A DNA stretch of 64,000 bases from Caldilineaceae bacterium (GTDB lineage Bacteria > Chloroflexota > Anaerolineae > Caldilineales > Caldilineaceae): assembly GCA_020433455.1 (NCBI GenBank), contig JAGRCP010000018.1:17201-81200 (forward strand), read 5' to 3'. This document shows, piece after piece, positions 1-8,288 of this stretch (the stretch's first letter is position 1; the number at the start of each line of letters is the position of its first letter). The notes under the pieces are model-generated. The model worked only from the letters and a program-made list of their open reading frames with translations. It made no database searches and was not told the origin of the DNA. The translations under genes and the position numbers were made by a program.

Positions 1-868
1 AGACGATGACCGGCGAATCGGCGGGAATCTGGTCCAGGTTTTCGGCCAGGGTGCGGATGGGGATGTTGATCGCGTCGGTGACGTGACCGGCATCGTACTC
101 GTCGGGCTGGCGTACGTCGATGACCGTCGCGCCCGCGTCCATGGCGGATTCCAGCGCCGCCGCATCGCTGCCCAGGGAGTAATAACCCTCAGGCATGTTG
201 TTGAGAAAATTCTGAACCGCGGCCAGCGTATCGGGGTCCACGGTCGGCTCGTCAAAGGAGCCCGGCTCCACAGCCTCGGTGCTCACTTCCTCTTCCGCGT
301 CGCTCCAGCCGCGCCAGCCGGGCGGGAAGGCCTTGGCGTTGGTATAGCCCAGCTCCTGCAGGCTGGCCAGGGACATGGCCGCGCGGTGGCCCGATGCACA
401 GTAGACCATAACCGGCTGGTCCGCGGGAATCTTGCTCAGGTCATCGGCCAGGGTGCGGATGGGAATATTGACCGCGCCGGGGATGTGCCCCTCGGCGTAC
501 TCGCTCTCTTCGCGCACGTCGATGAGGTAGACATCCGTGTTGGCCAGCATATCCTTGAAGGTATCGATATTGCCCACGCTCAGATAACCGTCGGGGATGT
601 TGACCAGGAAATCATTTACGCTGCTGATGACGACATCTTCTTCCATCGCGGCTGCATCCCCCGCGGCAGGCTCCTCCGTCGGCGCCTCGGTAGCGGCCTC
701 TTCAGCCGGCGCGGCTTCGGTTGCAGTCGCTTCCGCGGTCGGAGTATCTTCCTGGGCCAGAGGCGCAGCGGCCTCGGCCGTCGGTTCTTCCGTCTTGTTG
801 CCGCCGCCGCAAGCGCCCAGCGCCAGCACAATCAGCAAAATAATCAGGAACTTCCAATACTTGTACAT
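1..868 (-). CDS. Tandem rhodanese-domain lipoprotein (C-terminus beyond window)
   Basis: An exported lipoprotein with two rhodanese (sulfurtransferase-fold) domains. Residues 1-20 form a lipoprotein signal ending in a lipobox (LALGAC, Cys20). A Thr/Glu/Ala/Pro-rich linker follows to about residue 75. Rhodanese domain 1 (about 83-190) has a YLIDVRE strand and the active-site loop YCASGHR with Cys157. Domain 2 starts near residue 207 with the same lead-in (NFLNNMPEGY against DFLVNIPDGY), so the unit is an internal duplication; it has the VIDVR motif but is cut by the window edge before its active-site loop. The gene lies 160 bp downstream of, and on the same strand as, the molybdoenzyme genes, which suggests sulfur delivery or removal outside the membrane. 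That partnership is inferred. The visible reading frame is open throughout. Confidence 0.9.
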   Translation of the reverse strand, partial: MYKYWKFLIILLIVLALGACGGGNKTEEPTAEAAAPLAQEDTPTAEATATEAAPAEEAATEAPTEEPAAGDAAAMEEDVVISSVNDFLVNIPDGYLSVGNIDTFKDMLANTDVYLIDVREESEYAEGHIPGAVNIPIRTLADDLSKIPADQPVMVYCASGHRAAMSLASLQELGYTNAKAFPPGWRGWSDAEEEVSTEAVEPGSFDEPTVDPDTLAAVQNFLNNMPEGYYSLGSDAAALESAMDAGATVIDVRQPDEYDAGHVTDAINIPIRTLAENLDQIPADSPVIV

Positions 869-928
869 GTTCTCCTCGTTGAGGTGGTAAATAGTGATAA
901 GGATAGGGATTGGAGGGTGTGAGATTAT

Positions 929-998
929 GAGATTGGGAGATTAAAAGCTCCGTTCCTACCCAAATCGCCAATCTCTAAATCCCCAATCTCCCAATCTC
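929..998. repeat. Low-complexity inverted repeat in intergenic gap
   Basis: A perfect 14-bp inverted repeat pairs 929-942 with 985-998, inside a stretch made of repeated GATTGGGAGATT / CCAATCTC words. The spacer is 42 nt. Similar words recur in the gaps near 39361 and 43800. It separates the cytochrome b gene from the rhodanese gene and could slow or end transcription. No T-tract follows. Confidence 0.6.
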
Positions 999-1031
999 TA
1001 CCCCTGGATCCCAATCTTCATTCTTCAATCT

Positions 1032-1712
1032 TCATTCCTTGCCCATCACCTCTTCCCGCTCCAACTCCTCCACCCACTTGGCATGCTCCAACCGCGCGTC
1101 CTCCTCGTCGATATAACCGGTGGTCATACCGGAGAGCGCACGATAGACAAAAGTGAAGTAGAGGTGCCCCACCAGCAGCACGGTGAGAACGAGCATAGAG
1201 AGGTCATGGATGCTCACGGCAATCGCCAGATTGGCGGGACCAAGATCGCCCTTGCCCGCCCACAGGATGATGCCGCTGATCACGATGAGGGCCGAAAAGA
1301 TGACCACGCCCGCATGGTGCAGCTTCTGCCCGGCGTTGAGGCGCCCCTGGGGCGGCATTCCCTCGGCGTGGCCCATGAAGTAGCGATAGACGTGGAGCAG
1401 CCAGTCCAGATCGTCCCGGTCATAGTGGAACGAGTCCCAGAGCAACTCCCGGGCGGCCGGGCGATCCACCAGCAGGTACATGAAGGGAATCGCCATGTAG
1501 ATGATCGCCCCCACCCGATGCAATACGCGGGACGTGCCGCCTGACGCATATTGGGAGAACCAGGGCAGAAAGAGCGCCAGCCCGGTGATGAGCAACAGCA
1601 GGAAGGAGATGGCCAGCATCATGTGGATGATGCGCGGCGTCCGCCGGTAGCGCAGAACCAGATCGTGGTCGCCGTCATGGATGATGGGTTGGGGATAGGC
1701 CTGGGTTGTCAT
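1032..1712 (-). CDS. Cytochrome b subunit of molybdoenzyme (FdnI/FdoI-like gamma)
   Basis: The membrane anchor and electron conduit of the complex encoded with the next two genes. At 226 aa with about four membrane helices it matches the formate-dehydrogenase gamma / di-haem cytochrome b family. Candidate haem-ligating histidines lie in the first helix (RIIHMM), the second (VLHRVG), the third (LHHAGV) and the last helix (IHDLS, VGHLY). Its ATG overlaps the stop of the ferredoxin gene by 4 bp, which indicates translational coupling. It should exchange electrons between the quinone pool and the ferredoxin subunit. The family is clear; the direction of electron flow cannot be read from the sequence. 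Confidence 0.88.
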   Translation of the reverse strand: MTTQAYPQPIIHDGDHDLVLRYRRTPRIIHMMLAISFLLLLITGLALFLPWFSQYASGGTSRVLHRVGAIIYMAIPFMYLLVDRPAARELLWDSFHYDRDDLDWLLHVYRYFMGHAEGMPPQGRLNAGQKLHHAGVVIFSALIVISGIILWAGKGDLGPANLAIAVSIHDLSMLVLTVLLVGHLYFTFVYRALSGMTTGYIDEEDARLEHAKWVEELEREEVMGKE

Positions 1713-2485
1713 GCGGACGTCTCCTCTTCTTCCTTCTCGGCTTTCTGCTCCGCTTCGACGGCGTGGATATGCTTAATCTCCTGCATGTGATTGCGCCGGG
1801 CAATGATCGCGGCCACGCCCGTCACGGCAATGCTCAGGCCGGTCACCGCGGCGCTCATGGGCTGGACGACCTTCTGCCAGGCGTTGATGACCAGGGGCGC
1901 ATCGGGATCGGCCGGCAGATTGAACGCGCCGGGCTCATCGGGCAGCACCATGATGACGCCCAGGCCGCCGGCTTCCGTCTCGCCGTAGATGCGGGCGTTG
2001 GCATAGCGTTCCTTGAGCTTTGTCAGCCGCTCCCGGGCCAGCGCCAGGATCTCCTCCCGCTCGCCATAGCGCAACGCGTCGCTGGGACAGGTCTTGACGC
2101 ACCAAGGTTCGCCCCCGGCTTTGACCACGGCCGCGCAGCCGTCGCACTTGCTGGAGAATCCCTCATAAATATGGGGGATGTGGAAGGGGCAGGCGTCCAC
2201 ACAGTAGGAGCAGCCGCTGCACGCTTCCCGATTCAACCGGGTGAGGCCGTCTTCCTTGTAGAGTGCGCCCGTGGGACAGACCGTGACGCAGGCCGCGTCG
2301 CCGCAGTGCATGCAGCGCTGATTAATGACGGTAGACGCAATGTCAGGGAAAGTTCCGGTGGTCTTCTCGTCGAAATGAATGTACTGGACGCCCGCGGGCA
2401 GTTCGTTGCCCGTCTTACAGGCCGCCACGCAGGCTTCGCAGCCGATGCAGCGTCCCATGTCCAGAAGATAGGCGTAGTTGGTCAC
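1709..2485 (-). CDS. Four-cluster ferredoxin subunit of molybdoenzyme with C-terminal membrane helix
   Basis: Beta subunit (258 aa) that wires the molybdenum site to the cytochrome. Four Cys clusters are visible: an N-terminal C-x2-C-x2-C-x3-C starting at Cys13, CMHCGDAACVTVCP, CSGCSYCVDACP, and C-x2-C-x11-C-x3-C ending VKTCP. This is the layout of FdnH/DmsB/PsrB-type subunits. A hydrophobic segment near residues 205-225 resembles the C-terminal anchor of formate dehydrogenase beta subunits and fits an FdnI-type partner. The start is GTG, chosen because a strong AAGGAGG lies 6 nt upstream. Only 1 bp separates it from the catalytic gene. Confidence 0.92.
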   Translation of the reverse strand: MTNYAYLLDMGRCIGCEACVAACKTGNELPAGVQYIHFDEKTTGTFPDIASTVINQRCMHCGDAACVTVCPTGALYKEDGLTRLNREACSGCSYCVDACPFHIPHIYEGFSSKCDGCAAVVKAGGEPWCVKTCPSDALRYGEREEILALARERLTKLKERYANARIYGETEAGGLGVIMVLPDEPGAFNLPADPDAPLVINAWQKVVQPMSAAVTGLSIAVTGVAAIIARRNHMQEIKHIHAVEAEQKAEKEEEETSA

Positions 2486-2486
2486 G

Positions 2487-4778
2487 TCAGGCCTCCTTCA
2501 CGAGCTTGACAAAATTCACGCGCAATCCCGCGCCGCCGCAGATGGGGTCCATGGCGTAGCGACTAATGAGCTTGGCGTCGCTGGCGCCCTTGCCGTCGGC
2601 GTTGGTCAGCCGGGCATCGGCCTGGCCGAAGCCGTGGGACATGAAGACCGCGTCCGGCCGAATGCGCTGGGTCGCCTTCACCACAATGGGGCCGCTGACG
2701 ATGCCGTCCTGGTTCTCCACCATGACCCGGTCGCCGTTTTTGATGCCCATCTCCTCGGCCATGCCAGCGTTGAGCCAGAGATCATTTTCGGGATTCAACT
2801 CGTTGAGCAACGGCGTGTTCTGGGTTTTGGCAAAGGTATGGACCGGGTGGCGGCCATAGAGCAGGCGGAAATAGCCGTCGGGCGGCTCTTCCACCGCCTC
2901 ATAGGCGGGAACGCCGTCAAAGCCTGCCAGGGCCAACTCCTCGGAGTAGAGTTCGATCTTGCCCGAAGGCGTAGCGAAAGGCGAGCTGTCGCCGTAATCC
3001 TCGAAATAGGGCTTGCCTTTCTGGACGATGACGCCGTCCTCTTCCCGCAACTTTTCGATGCTGGAACCGATGGACATGAGGCGTGCATCCAGATATTCCT
3101 CGATGGTCTCCCACTGGAAATACTTTTCCAGTCCCATGCGCAGGCCCAATTCCCGTGCAATCCACCAGCCCGGTTTGGTCTCATACATGGGCTCAATGGC
3201 CGGCTCGCGCAGGGCGATGTAGGGCGTCTTGTGGGGCAACGTCCACAAATCGTCATAACGCTCCAGCGAAGTAGCTTCGGGCATGACCATATCGGCCCAG
3301 GCCACGTGCTCCTGGGGCAGCACGTCGATGGCCAACACGAAGTCCAGATTGCGCAGGGCTTCCTTGGTGCGTTCGGTGTCGGGCACGGAATTGAGCAGAT
3401 TGACGCCATAGACGATCAGCCCCTTGATGGGATAGGGTTCGCCGCTGATCATGGGCTCAATCAGCTCCTGCATGGCCGTTGCGCCGCGCATAAATCTGGT
3501 GCGCCCGCCGTCGGCCCGGACCTTGCCGGTCGGCCCTTCGGGCAGGGTGGCGCTCTCCGCGCCCGGCTCAGCCGAGCAGCCGCCCGACGTGCCGGTGATG
3601 GTGAAAGGCGGATGGGGATAGCTCTCAATATAGGGCGACTTGTTGAAGTAGATGCCGCCTTCCCGCCCGTAGGCGCCCAGCAGCGCGTTGACGATATAGA
3701 TTGCCCGCATGCGCTGGGTGTCGTTGCCGTACCACGTCACGTGGCGGCCGGGCATAATTGCGGCCCGAGGCAGGTTATCGGCCATGACCCGAGCCGTCTC
3801 CCGGATCAGCTCAGCGGGCACGTCGGTAATCTCCGCGGCCCATTCGGGCGTCATGTCGGCCACGTGGGCCTTGAGCTTGTCGAAGCCCGTGGTCCATTCG
3901 GCCACGTACTCCACATCGTAACGCTGCTCGGTGATGAACACGTTGATCCACGCCAGGAGCAGCGCGGTATCCGTGCCCGGCTTCACGGGCAGCCAGTAAT
4001 CGGCCTTGGCCGCCACCTGCGAAAAGCGGGGATCGGCTACGATGACCTTCATGCCCCGCGCCCGCGCGTTGGCGAAATCCTGCATGACCGTATTGCGGGC
4101 GTCCTCGCCGATGTGGCTGCCGATGAGGGTCAGGCACTGGAGCCCTTCCCAATCCATGGGTTCATGACCGCCCACGCCCGAACCGTAGGTCAAGGTAGCG
4201 GCCTCTTCCCGAGGCGACGTGCAGATGGAGGCCGAGGGTTTGGCCGCGTTGGGCGTGCCCCAGGCCTGTGCGAAATAGTCGACAAACCAGAAGTCGCCCG
4301 CTGTGTGACCAAAGACGGCAATGGACTCAGGGCCGTACTGGTCGGCAATGGCCATAAGCTTCTCAGCGCTCTGGTCCAGGGCTTCTTCCCAGGTCACTTC
4401 CTGGAACTTGCCCTCGCCCCGTTCGCCCGTGCGCACCATGGGCGCCTGCAGGCGGTCCGGATCATAGGCAAAAGAGACGAGCCCCTGACCCCGCCCGCAC
4501 AGCATGCCCCGGCTCTTGGGATCCGCGGGGTTGCCGTCTACTTTATAGACCCGGCCGTTTACCGTGGAAGCAATGATGCCGCAACTCCACGGGCACATGC
4601 TGCAACAGCTGTAGCTCTTCTTGATCTCTCCTTCCCGGAACCAGGTCGGTCCCAGAGTGGGGGCTGCGGCCGCGGCCTGAAGCGCGCCTACGCCCGGCCC
4701 GGCCAGCGCAAAGGCTCCCCCTGCGGCTGTGGCCTGGAGAAACTTTCTGCGTGTAATCTGCAATTCAACTTTGGCCAT
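2487..4778 (-). CDS. Tat-exported molybdopterin oxidoreductase, catalytic subunit (PsrA/PhsA/ArrA-like)
   Basis: Catalytic subunit (763 aa) of a complex iron-sulfur molybdoenzyme. A twin-arginine signal (ITRRKFLQ, residues 8-15) precedes an Ala-rich hydrophobic stretch. A [4Fe-4S] motif C59-x2-C62-x3-C66-x27-C94 follows, and Cys186 in SASICTSP is the probable Mo ligand, as in polysulfide, thiosulfate and arsenate reductases. The C-terminal part has molybdopterin-binding-domain features (FATPSGKIELYS; HPVHTFAKTQNTPLLNEL). AGGAG precedes the ATG. The substrate cannot be fixed from sequence. Co-location with a rhodanese lipoprotein favours a sulfur compound; arsenic or selenium oxyanions are alternatives. 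The presumed cofactor is bis-MGD. Confidence 0.9.
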   Translation of the reverse strand: MAKVELQITRRKFLQATAAGGAFALAGPGVGALQAAAAAPTLGPTWFREGEIKKSYSCCSMCPWSCGIIASTVNGRVYKVDGNPADPKSRGMLCGRGQGLVSFAYDPDRLQAPMVRTGERGEGKFQEVTWEEALDQSAEKLMAIADQYGPESIAVFGHTAGDFWFVDYFAQAWGTPNAAKPSASICTSPREEAATLTYGSGVGGHEPMDWEGLQCLTLIGSHIGEDARNTVMQDFANARARGMKVIVADPRFSQVAAKADYWLPVKPGTDTALLLAWINVFITEQRYDVEYVAEWTTGFDKLKAHVADMTPEWAAEITDVPAELIRETARVMADNLPRAAIMPGRHVTWYGNDTQRMRAIYIVNALLGAYGREGGIYFNKSPYIESYPHPPFTITGTSGGCSAEPGAESATLPEGPTGKVRADGGRTRFMRGATAMQELIEPMISGEPYPIKGLIVYGVNLLNSVPDTERTKEALRNLDFVLAIDVLPQEHVAWADMVMPEATSLERYDDLWTLPHKTPYIALREPAIEPMYETKPGWWIARELGLRMGLEKYFQWETIEEYLDARLMSIGSSIEKLREEDGVIVQKGKPYFEDYGDSSPFATPSGKIELYSEELALAGFDGVPAYEAVEEPPDGYFRLLYGRHPVHTFAKTQNTPLLNELNPENDLWLNAGMAEEMGIKNGDRVMVENQDGIVSGPIVVKATQRIRPDAVFMSHGFGQADARLTNADGKGASDAKLISRYAMDPICGGAGLRVNFVKLVKEA

Positions 4779-4858
4779 GAATCCGGCTCCTCATGATTGA
4801 AAATAGGCCCGCGCTGCCCGATGAGTGCAGCCCGGCGTGAATACCGCGGCGGCATTCC

Positions 4859-5344
4859 CTACTGGATGTCCTGCATTGCCCGGACTTCCGTACTGTGGTC
4901 CGAGGCGGACCGGGCGGCCAGCTCAGCACGCAGGACCTGCTCGCGCTGCATGGCCCGGTACATAACGCACAAGATGCTGGACAGCCATTCCTGATCCATG
5001 TGCTCCTTGGGGATGCTGTTGCATGCGCCCGAGCACCAGACTTTCTCTCGATATTGGCGGTGATCCAGCGGCAGCAAAACCACTGCGCGAATTTGGGGAT
5101 TCTGCTGAATCAAGGTCTCGACCAGCATGGGCGTTCCCGCCTCGGCAACATCCCAATCCAGGAAAATAACGTCGTCCATCTGCGCCGCCACCCGCGCCCG
5201 CAACTCTTCCTGGGTAGTCGTGCTGGCGGCGTGCACCTCAAAGCACATCAAATCAACGGCAGAATTCAGCAGCGAATGGAGCAAAGCCAGAGATTGCTCA
5301 TCCGATGTAGCAAAGAGAACTTTTACGGGCAACGATTGCATCAT
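4859..5344 (-). CDS. Divergent CheY-like receiver-domain protein
   Basis: A 161-aa soluble protein with response-regulator receiver features: acidic residues near the N-terminus (S14-D15-E16), a strand ending FLDWD with Asp63/Asp65 as candidate phospho-acceptors, and a conserved-looking Lys113 in SIPKEH. A short helical tail follows with no DNA-binding domain. The start is set by AAGGAGCGA just before tandem ATGs. It lies 80 bp upstream of the molybdoenzyme operon on the same strand and may be its first gene or its regulator. The match to the receiver family is weak (WD in place of a simple hydrophobic-D pattern), so a degenerate or stand-alone receiver is the best description. Confidence 0.6.
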   Translation of the reverse strand: MMQSLPVKVLFATSDEQSLALLHSLLNSAVDLMCFEVHAASTTTQEELRARVAAQMDDVIFLDWDVAEAGTPMLVETLIQQNPQIRAVVLLPLDHRQYREKVWCSGACNSIPKEHMDQEWLSSILCVMYRAMQREQVLRAELAARSASDHSTEVRAMQDIQ

Positions 5345-5584
5345 TCGCTCCTTACTTGCGCCTCATTTCACAAGCGTTAGCGCCAGTGTAGCAAAAAGCG
5401 CCAGGGGACGGTATCAGGAAAAGTTTGACAGATCCAAGGACTTTTTCCCTACAGCGTTGTTGCTTTATTTTGCTTCCGGGTTGATTTTGCGTACTATTTG
5501 ACAGGGAGATTTGATAGAGAGACCTTTCAACGACGGTTCCGAATGGGGATTTAGAATTTCGGAACGGCTCAAGGAAAAATACGC

Positions 5585-7183
5585 ATGAGCCAACAGATTA
5601 GGGAGATGGAGCTGACCCGGCCGACCTCCTTACGCATGACAATCGAATCAGCGCGGTTCCGTCAAAGCCTGTTCTTTCTGCTGGGCGCGGTCCTCTTCGC
5701 CACGGCCTACGGGCAATGGCCCCTCTACAGTGAGAATCAGCATACCAAGTTCCTCCACGGCCTGGCGGCCGCGGGTTACGGCCAATTGCGCCATGACTGG
5801 CTGGCCAATACCATCGACCCATTGCCCGCATTCTCCGCCCTGGTCGCCGCGACCTACGCTCTCCTGCCCACGGCGACCTTTTATCTCTACCATGGTCTGT
5901 TGCTGGGGCTCTTGCTCTTCAGCCTGATAAGCATCGCCAACCGCGTCCTGGCGCTAAACAGGACCAAAATCGGACCGTTCCTCTTCGCCGTGCTGCTCAT
6001 CGCTCTCTTCGCCGGGCGCATGCCGCCCTTCTCGTGGCCGGTTCTGGGCACGAGCTGGAGCTGGCTGCTTCAGGCCGGAGTGGCCAACCAGTACCTGATC
6101 AATCCCGTCTTTCAACCCAGCTCCTTCGGCGTACTGCTCATAACGTCCATTGCCCTTTTCCTGGCGGATCGCCCCTACGCAGCCGCGGCCGCGGCTGCAC
6201 TGGCCGCGGTCATGCACTCCACCTATCTGCCCACCGCCGGCGTCCTTACCCTGGCATACATGGTCATTTTGCTCCGGCAGACGCGCGATTGGCGGCGTGC
6301 GCTCATCACCGGGCTCATCGCGTTGGGCATGGTTCTGCCGATCATTCTGTACAGCGTCCTGCGCCTGGGACCGACAGCGCCGGAACTGTGGCAGGAGGCC
6401 CAGGCCATCATTGTCCACTACCGCATTCCCCATCATTCGCTACCCGAAATCTGGCTGGATCGTACGGTCTATGTCAAAATTGCCTTGTTTGCGGTTGCGC
6501 TCTGGATCGTACGGCGCACCCGGCTGGCCCCCATCATGGCATTGGCCGGAGCCGTAGCAATTCTGCTCACCATCTGGCAGATGATCCGGCCCAATGATAC
6601 CCTGGCTTTTGTAGCGCCCTGGCGTATCTCAGCCACGCTCGTTCCGCTGAGCAGCGCGCTCGTTCTGGCATGGGCGACGGCAGCCCTCTGCAAACTCGGC
6701 GCCGCCATAGCTCCGCGTCTGCGCCGTCTGCCATATCTGCACTATCTGCTATGGGGCATGGTTTTAATCATCGCGCTTGTGGAAGCTGCGCAAGGCGTGC
6801 AAAGCATGTCCGACGCCTGGGCCGCGCGCCGGACGGATTCCCGTCGGGGGCTCTATGAATTTGTAGAAACCGCCCTGGCTCCGACGGATCAATACCTGAT
6901 CCCCACGGGGATGGCCGAATTCCGCCTGGAAACGGGCGCACCTGCGTTGGTGACCTTCAAGTCCCATCCATACAGGGATGTAGAAGTCATTGAGTGGCGC
7001 AGCCGCATGGACGCCGCCGGCGGGTTTTACAACAATCCTACCTGCGAGGGACTCCTGGCCGTAAGCGAAGCATATGCGTTAACCCATGTCGTGCTGGAGC
7101 CTCAGCAACTGCCTGACGGCTGTCCGGCACTTCAGTTCGTCTATATCGACAACGCGTATCGCGTAGCGGCAATCGTACCGTAA
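5585..7183 (+). CDS. Polytopic membrane protein, GT-C-like, unknown function
   Basis: A 532-aa protein with roughly ten or more hydrophobic segments spread along its length and a soluble C-terminal tail of about 110 residues. An early extracytoplasmic loop contains SENQHTKFLHG and RHDWLAN, reminiscent of large GT-C type membrane proteins. I do not recognise a specific family. AAGGA lies 9 nt before the ATG. It is followed closely by two further envelope genes in the same direction (a flippase-like protein and a GT39-like protein), so a role in cell-surface glycan or lipid assembly is a reasonable inference. Confidence 0.7.
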   Translation: MSQQIREMELTRPTSLRMTIESARFRQSLFFLLGAVLFATAYGQWPLYSENQHTKFLHGLAAAGYGQLRHDWLANTIDPLPAFSALVAATYALLPTATFYLYHGLLLGLLLFSLISIANRVLALNRTKIGPFLFAVLLIALFAGRMPPFSWPVLGTSWSWLLQAGVANQYLINPVFQPSSFGVLLITSIALFLADRPYAAAAAAALAAVMHSTYLPTAGVLTLAYMVILLRQTRDWRRALITGLIALGMVLPIILYSVLRLGPTAPELWQEAQAIIVHYRIPHHSLPEIWLDRTVYVKIALFAVALWIVRRTRLAPIMALAGAVAILLTIWQMIRPNDTLAFVAPWRISATLVPLSSALVLAWATAALCKLGAAIAPRLRRLPYLHYLLWGMVLIIALVEAAQGVQSMSDAWAARRTDSRRGLYEFVETALAPTDQYLIPTGMAEFRLETGAPALVTFKSHPYRDVEVIEWRSRMDAAGGFYNNPTCEGLLAVSEAYALTHVVLEPQQLPDGCPALQFVYIDNAYRVAAIVP

Positions 7184-7210
7184 CATCTACGCCCAACCAT
7201 ATCAGACCTA

Positions 7211-8215
7211 ATGGATCCCAGCGTAAAGCGCACCCTGACAAAACCGACAAATTGGCTGACCTTCAGCGGCGGGCTATTGCTCATTTTTCTGCTCCTGCGC
7301 CAAATCAACGGGCGGGACGTGCTGGATATGCTGCTGGCCACGGATCCGGGCTGGTTTCTCCTTGCGTGCGGCGTCTACGTACTGGCAAACCTACTGCGGG
7401 CGGAGCGCTTTACGGTAATGCTGGCCATGCCGGGAGCCTGGGCGCCCGTGACCATCTTACCCCAAATGTTTGCCCTCAGCCTGCTCAACAACGTATTGCC
7501 CGGCCGCGCGGGAGAACTCTCCTTTCCCTACTACATGTACAAGCGCCACGGGATGAGTATTGGCGAAAGCGGCTCCGCCCTGCTCACGGCACGTATTTTT
7601 GACTATGTGGCTATCGCCGTCCTCTACCTCTTCTTCACCCTGCGCGAGCTGGACAACCTGAATCCCGACGCAGCCCGTATCGTCACGGGCGTAGGCGTCT
7701 TGCTGGCAATTTCGGTCCTCCTCCTGGTCAGCGCACCCTGGCTGGCGGATGCGGCGGTGATTTTTACCGAGCGATTGCTACGCGCAACGAAACGCCATGA
7801 AGCATCCCCGGCCCGCTCCCTCATCGCCACGGGGAAGCAAGCGGCCATCGCGTTGCGGCGCATGCGCAATCCCCGCACCTACCTGCTCACCTTTGTCTGG
7901 TCATTGGCCGTATGGCTGGTCACCTTCGCCTGGTTTGCCGCGCTCATGCAGGCCATTGGTTTGAAACAGCGCTATCCGCTGGTCGTCGTAGGCAGCACGT
8001 TTGCCAGCTTGGCCAAAGCCATCCCTTTTGTTACGATTGGCGGGTTCGGGGCGCACGAAGCCGGCTGGACCATCGGCTTCACCCTCACGGGCATGGCTCG
8101 TGAGACCGCCATTGCCAGCGGTTTTGCCGTAAACATTCTAACGCTGCTCATGTCGGTGATTTTCGGCAGCGCAGCGCTGATCTATTTGCAGCGGAATGGC
8201 GGGGAAGCGGAGTAG
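7211..8215 (+). CDS. Flippase-like / LPG-synthase transmembrane (UPF0104) protein
   Basis: A 334-aa integral membrane protein of the lysylphosphatidylglycerol-synthase TM-domain superfamily (MprF N-domain, AglD-type). Typical features are the motifs ANLLRAERF, LNNVLPGRAGEL and the late GGFGAHEAGW segment, with about seven to eight membrane helices. Members flip or modify lipids or act with surface glycosyltransferases. Here it sits 27 bp after a large membrane protein and about 70 bp before a GT39-like enzyme, which fits lipid-linked sugar handling. No MprF-type synthase domain is attached. The start ATG has a poor ribosome binding site. Confidence 0.82.
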   Translation: MDPSVKRTLTKPTNWLTFSGGLLLIFLLLRQINGRDVLDMLLATDPGWFLLACGVYVLANLLRAERFTVMLAMPGAWAPVTILPQMFALSLLNNVLPGRAGELSFPYYMYKRHGMSIGESGSALLTARIFDYVAIAVLYLFFTLRELDNLNPDAARIVTGVGVLLAISVLLLVSAPWLADAAVIFTERLLRATKRHEASPARSLIATGKQAAIALRRMRNPRTYLLTFVWSLAVWLVTFAWFAALMQAIGLKQRYPLVVVGSTFASLAKAIPFVTIGGFGAHEAGWTIGFTLTGMARETAIASGFAVNILTLLMSVIFGSAALIYLQRNGGEAE

Positions 8216-8288
8216 TGATGTGGCGGAGTTGCACAGTCGCCCCTCCGCCACCCCGCAACCTGCCACTTGCTACCTGCCCACCTGCCTC

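Noticed and set aside
2478..4796. A 772-codon open frame on the plus strand opposite the molybdoenzyme catalytic gene
   Set aside because: It is the antisense shadow of a GC-rich gene with unmistakable molybdopterin oxidoreductase motifs; its translation has no recognisable domain.
5425..5503. Two TTGACA hexamers in the divergent gap before the membrane protein gene
   Set aside because: Neither has an acceptable -10 hexamer at 16-18 bp, so no promoter is called.
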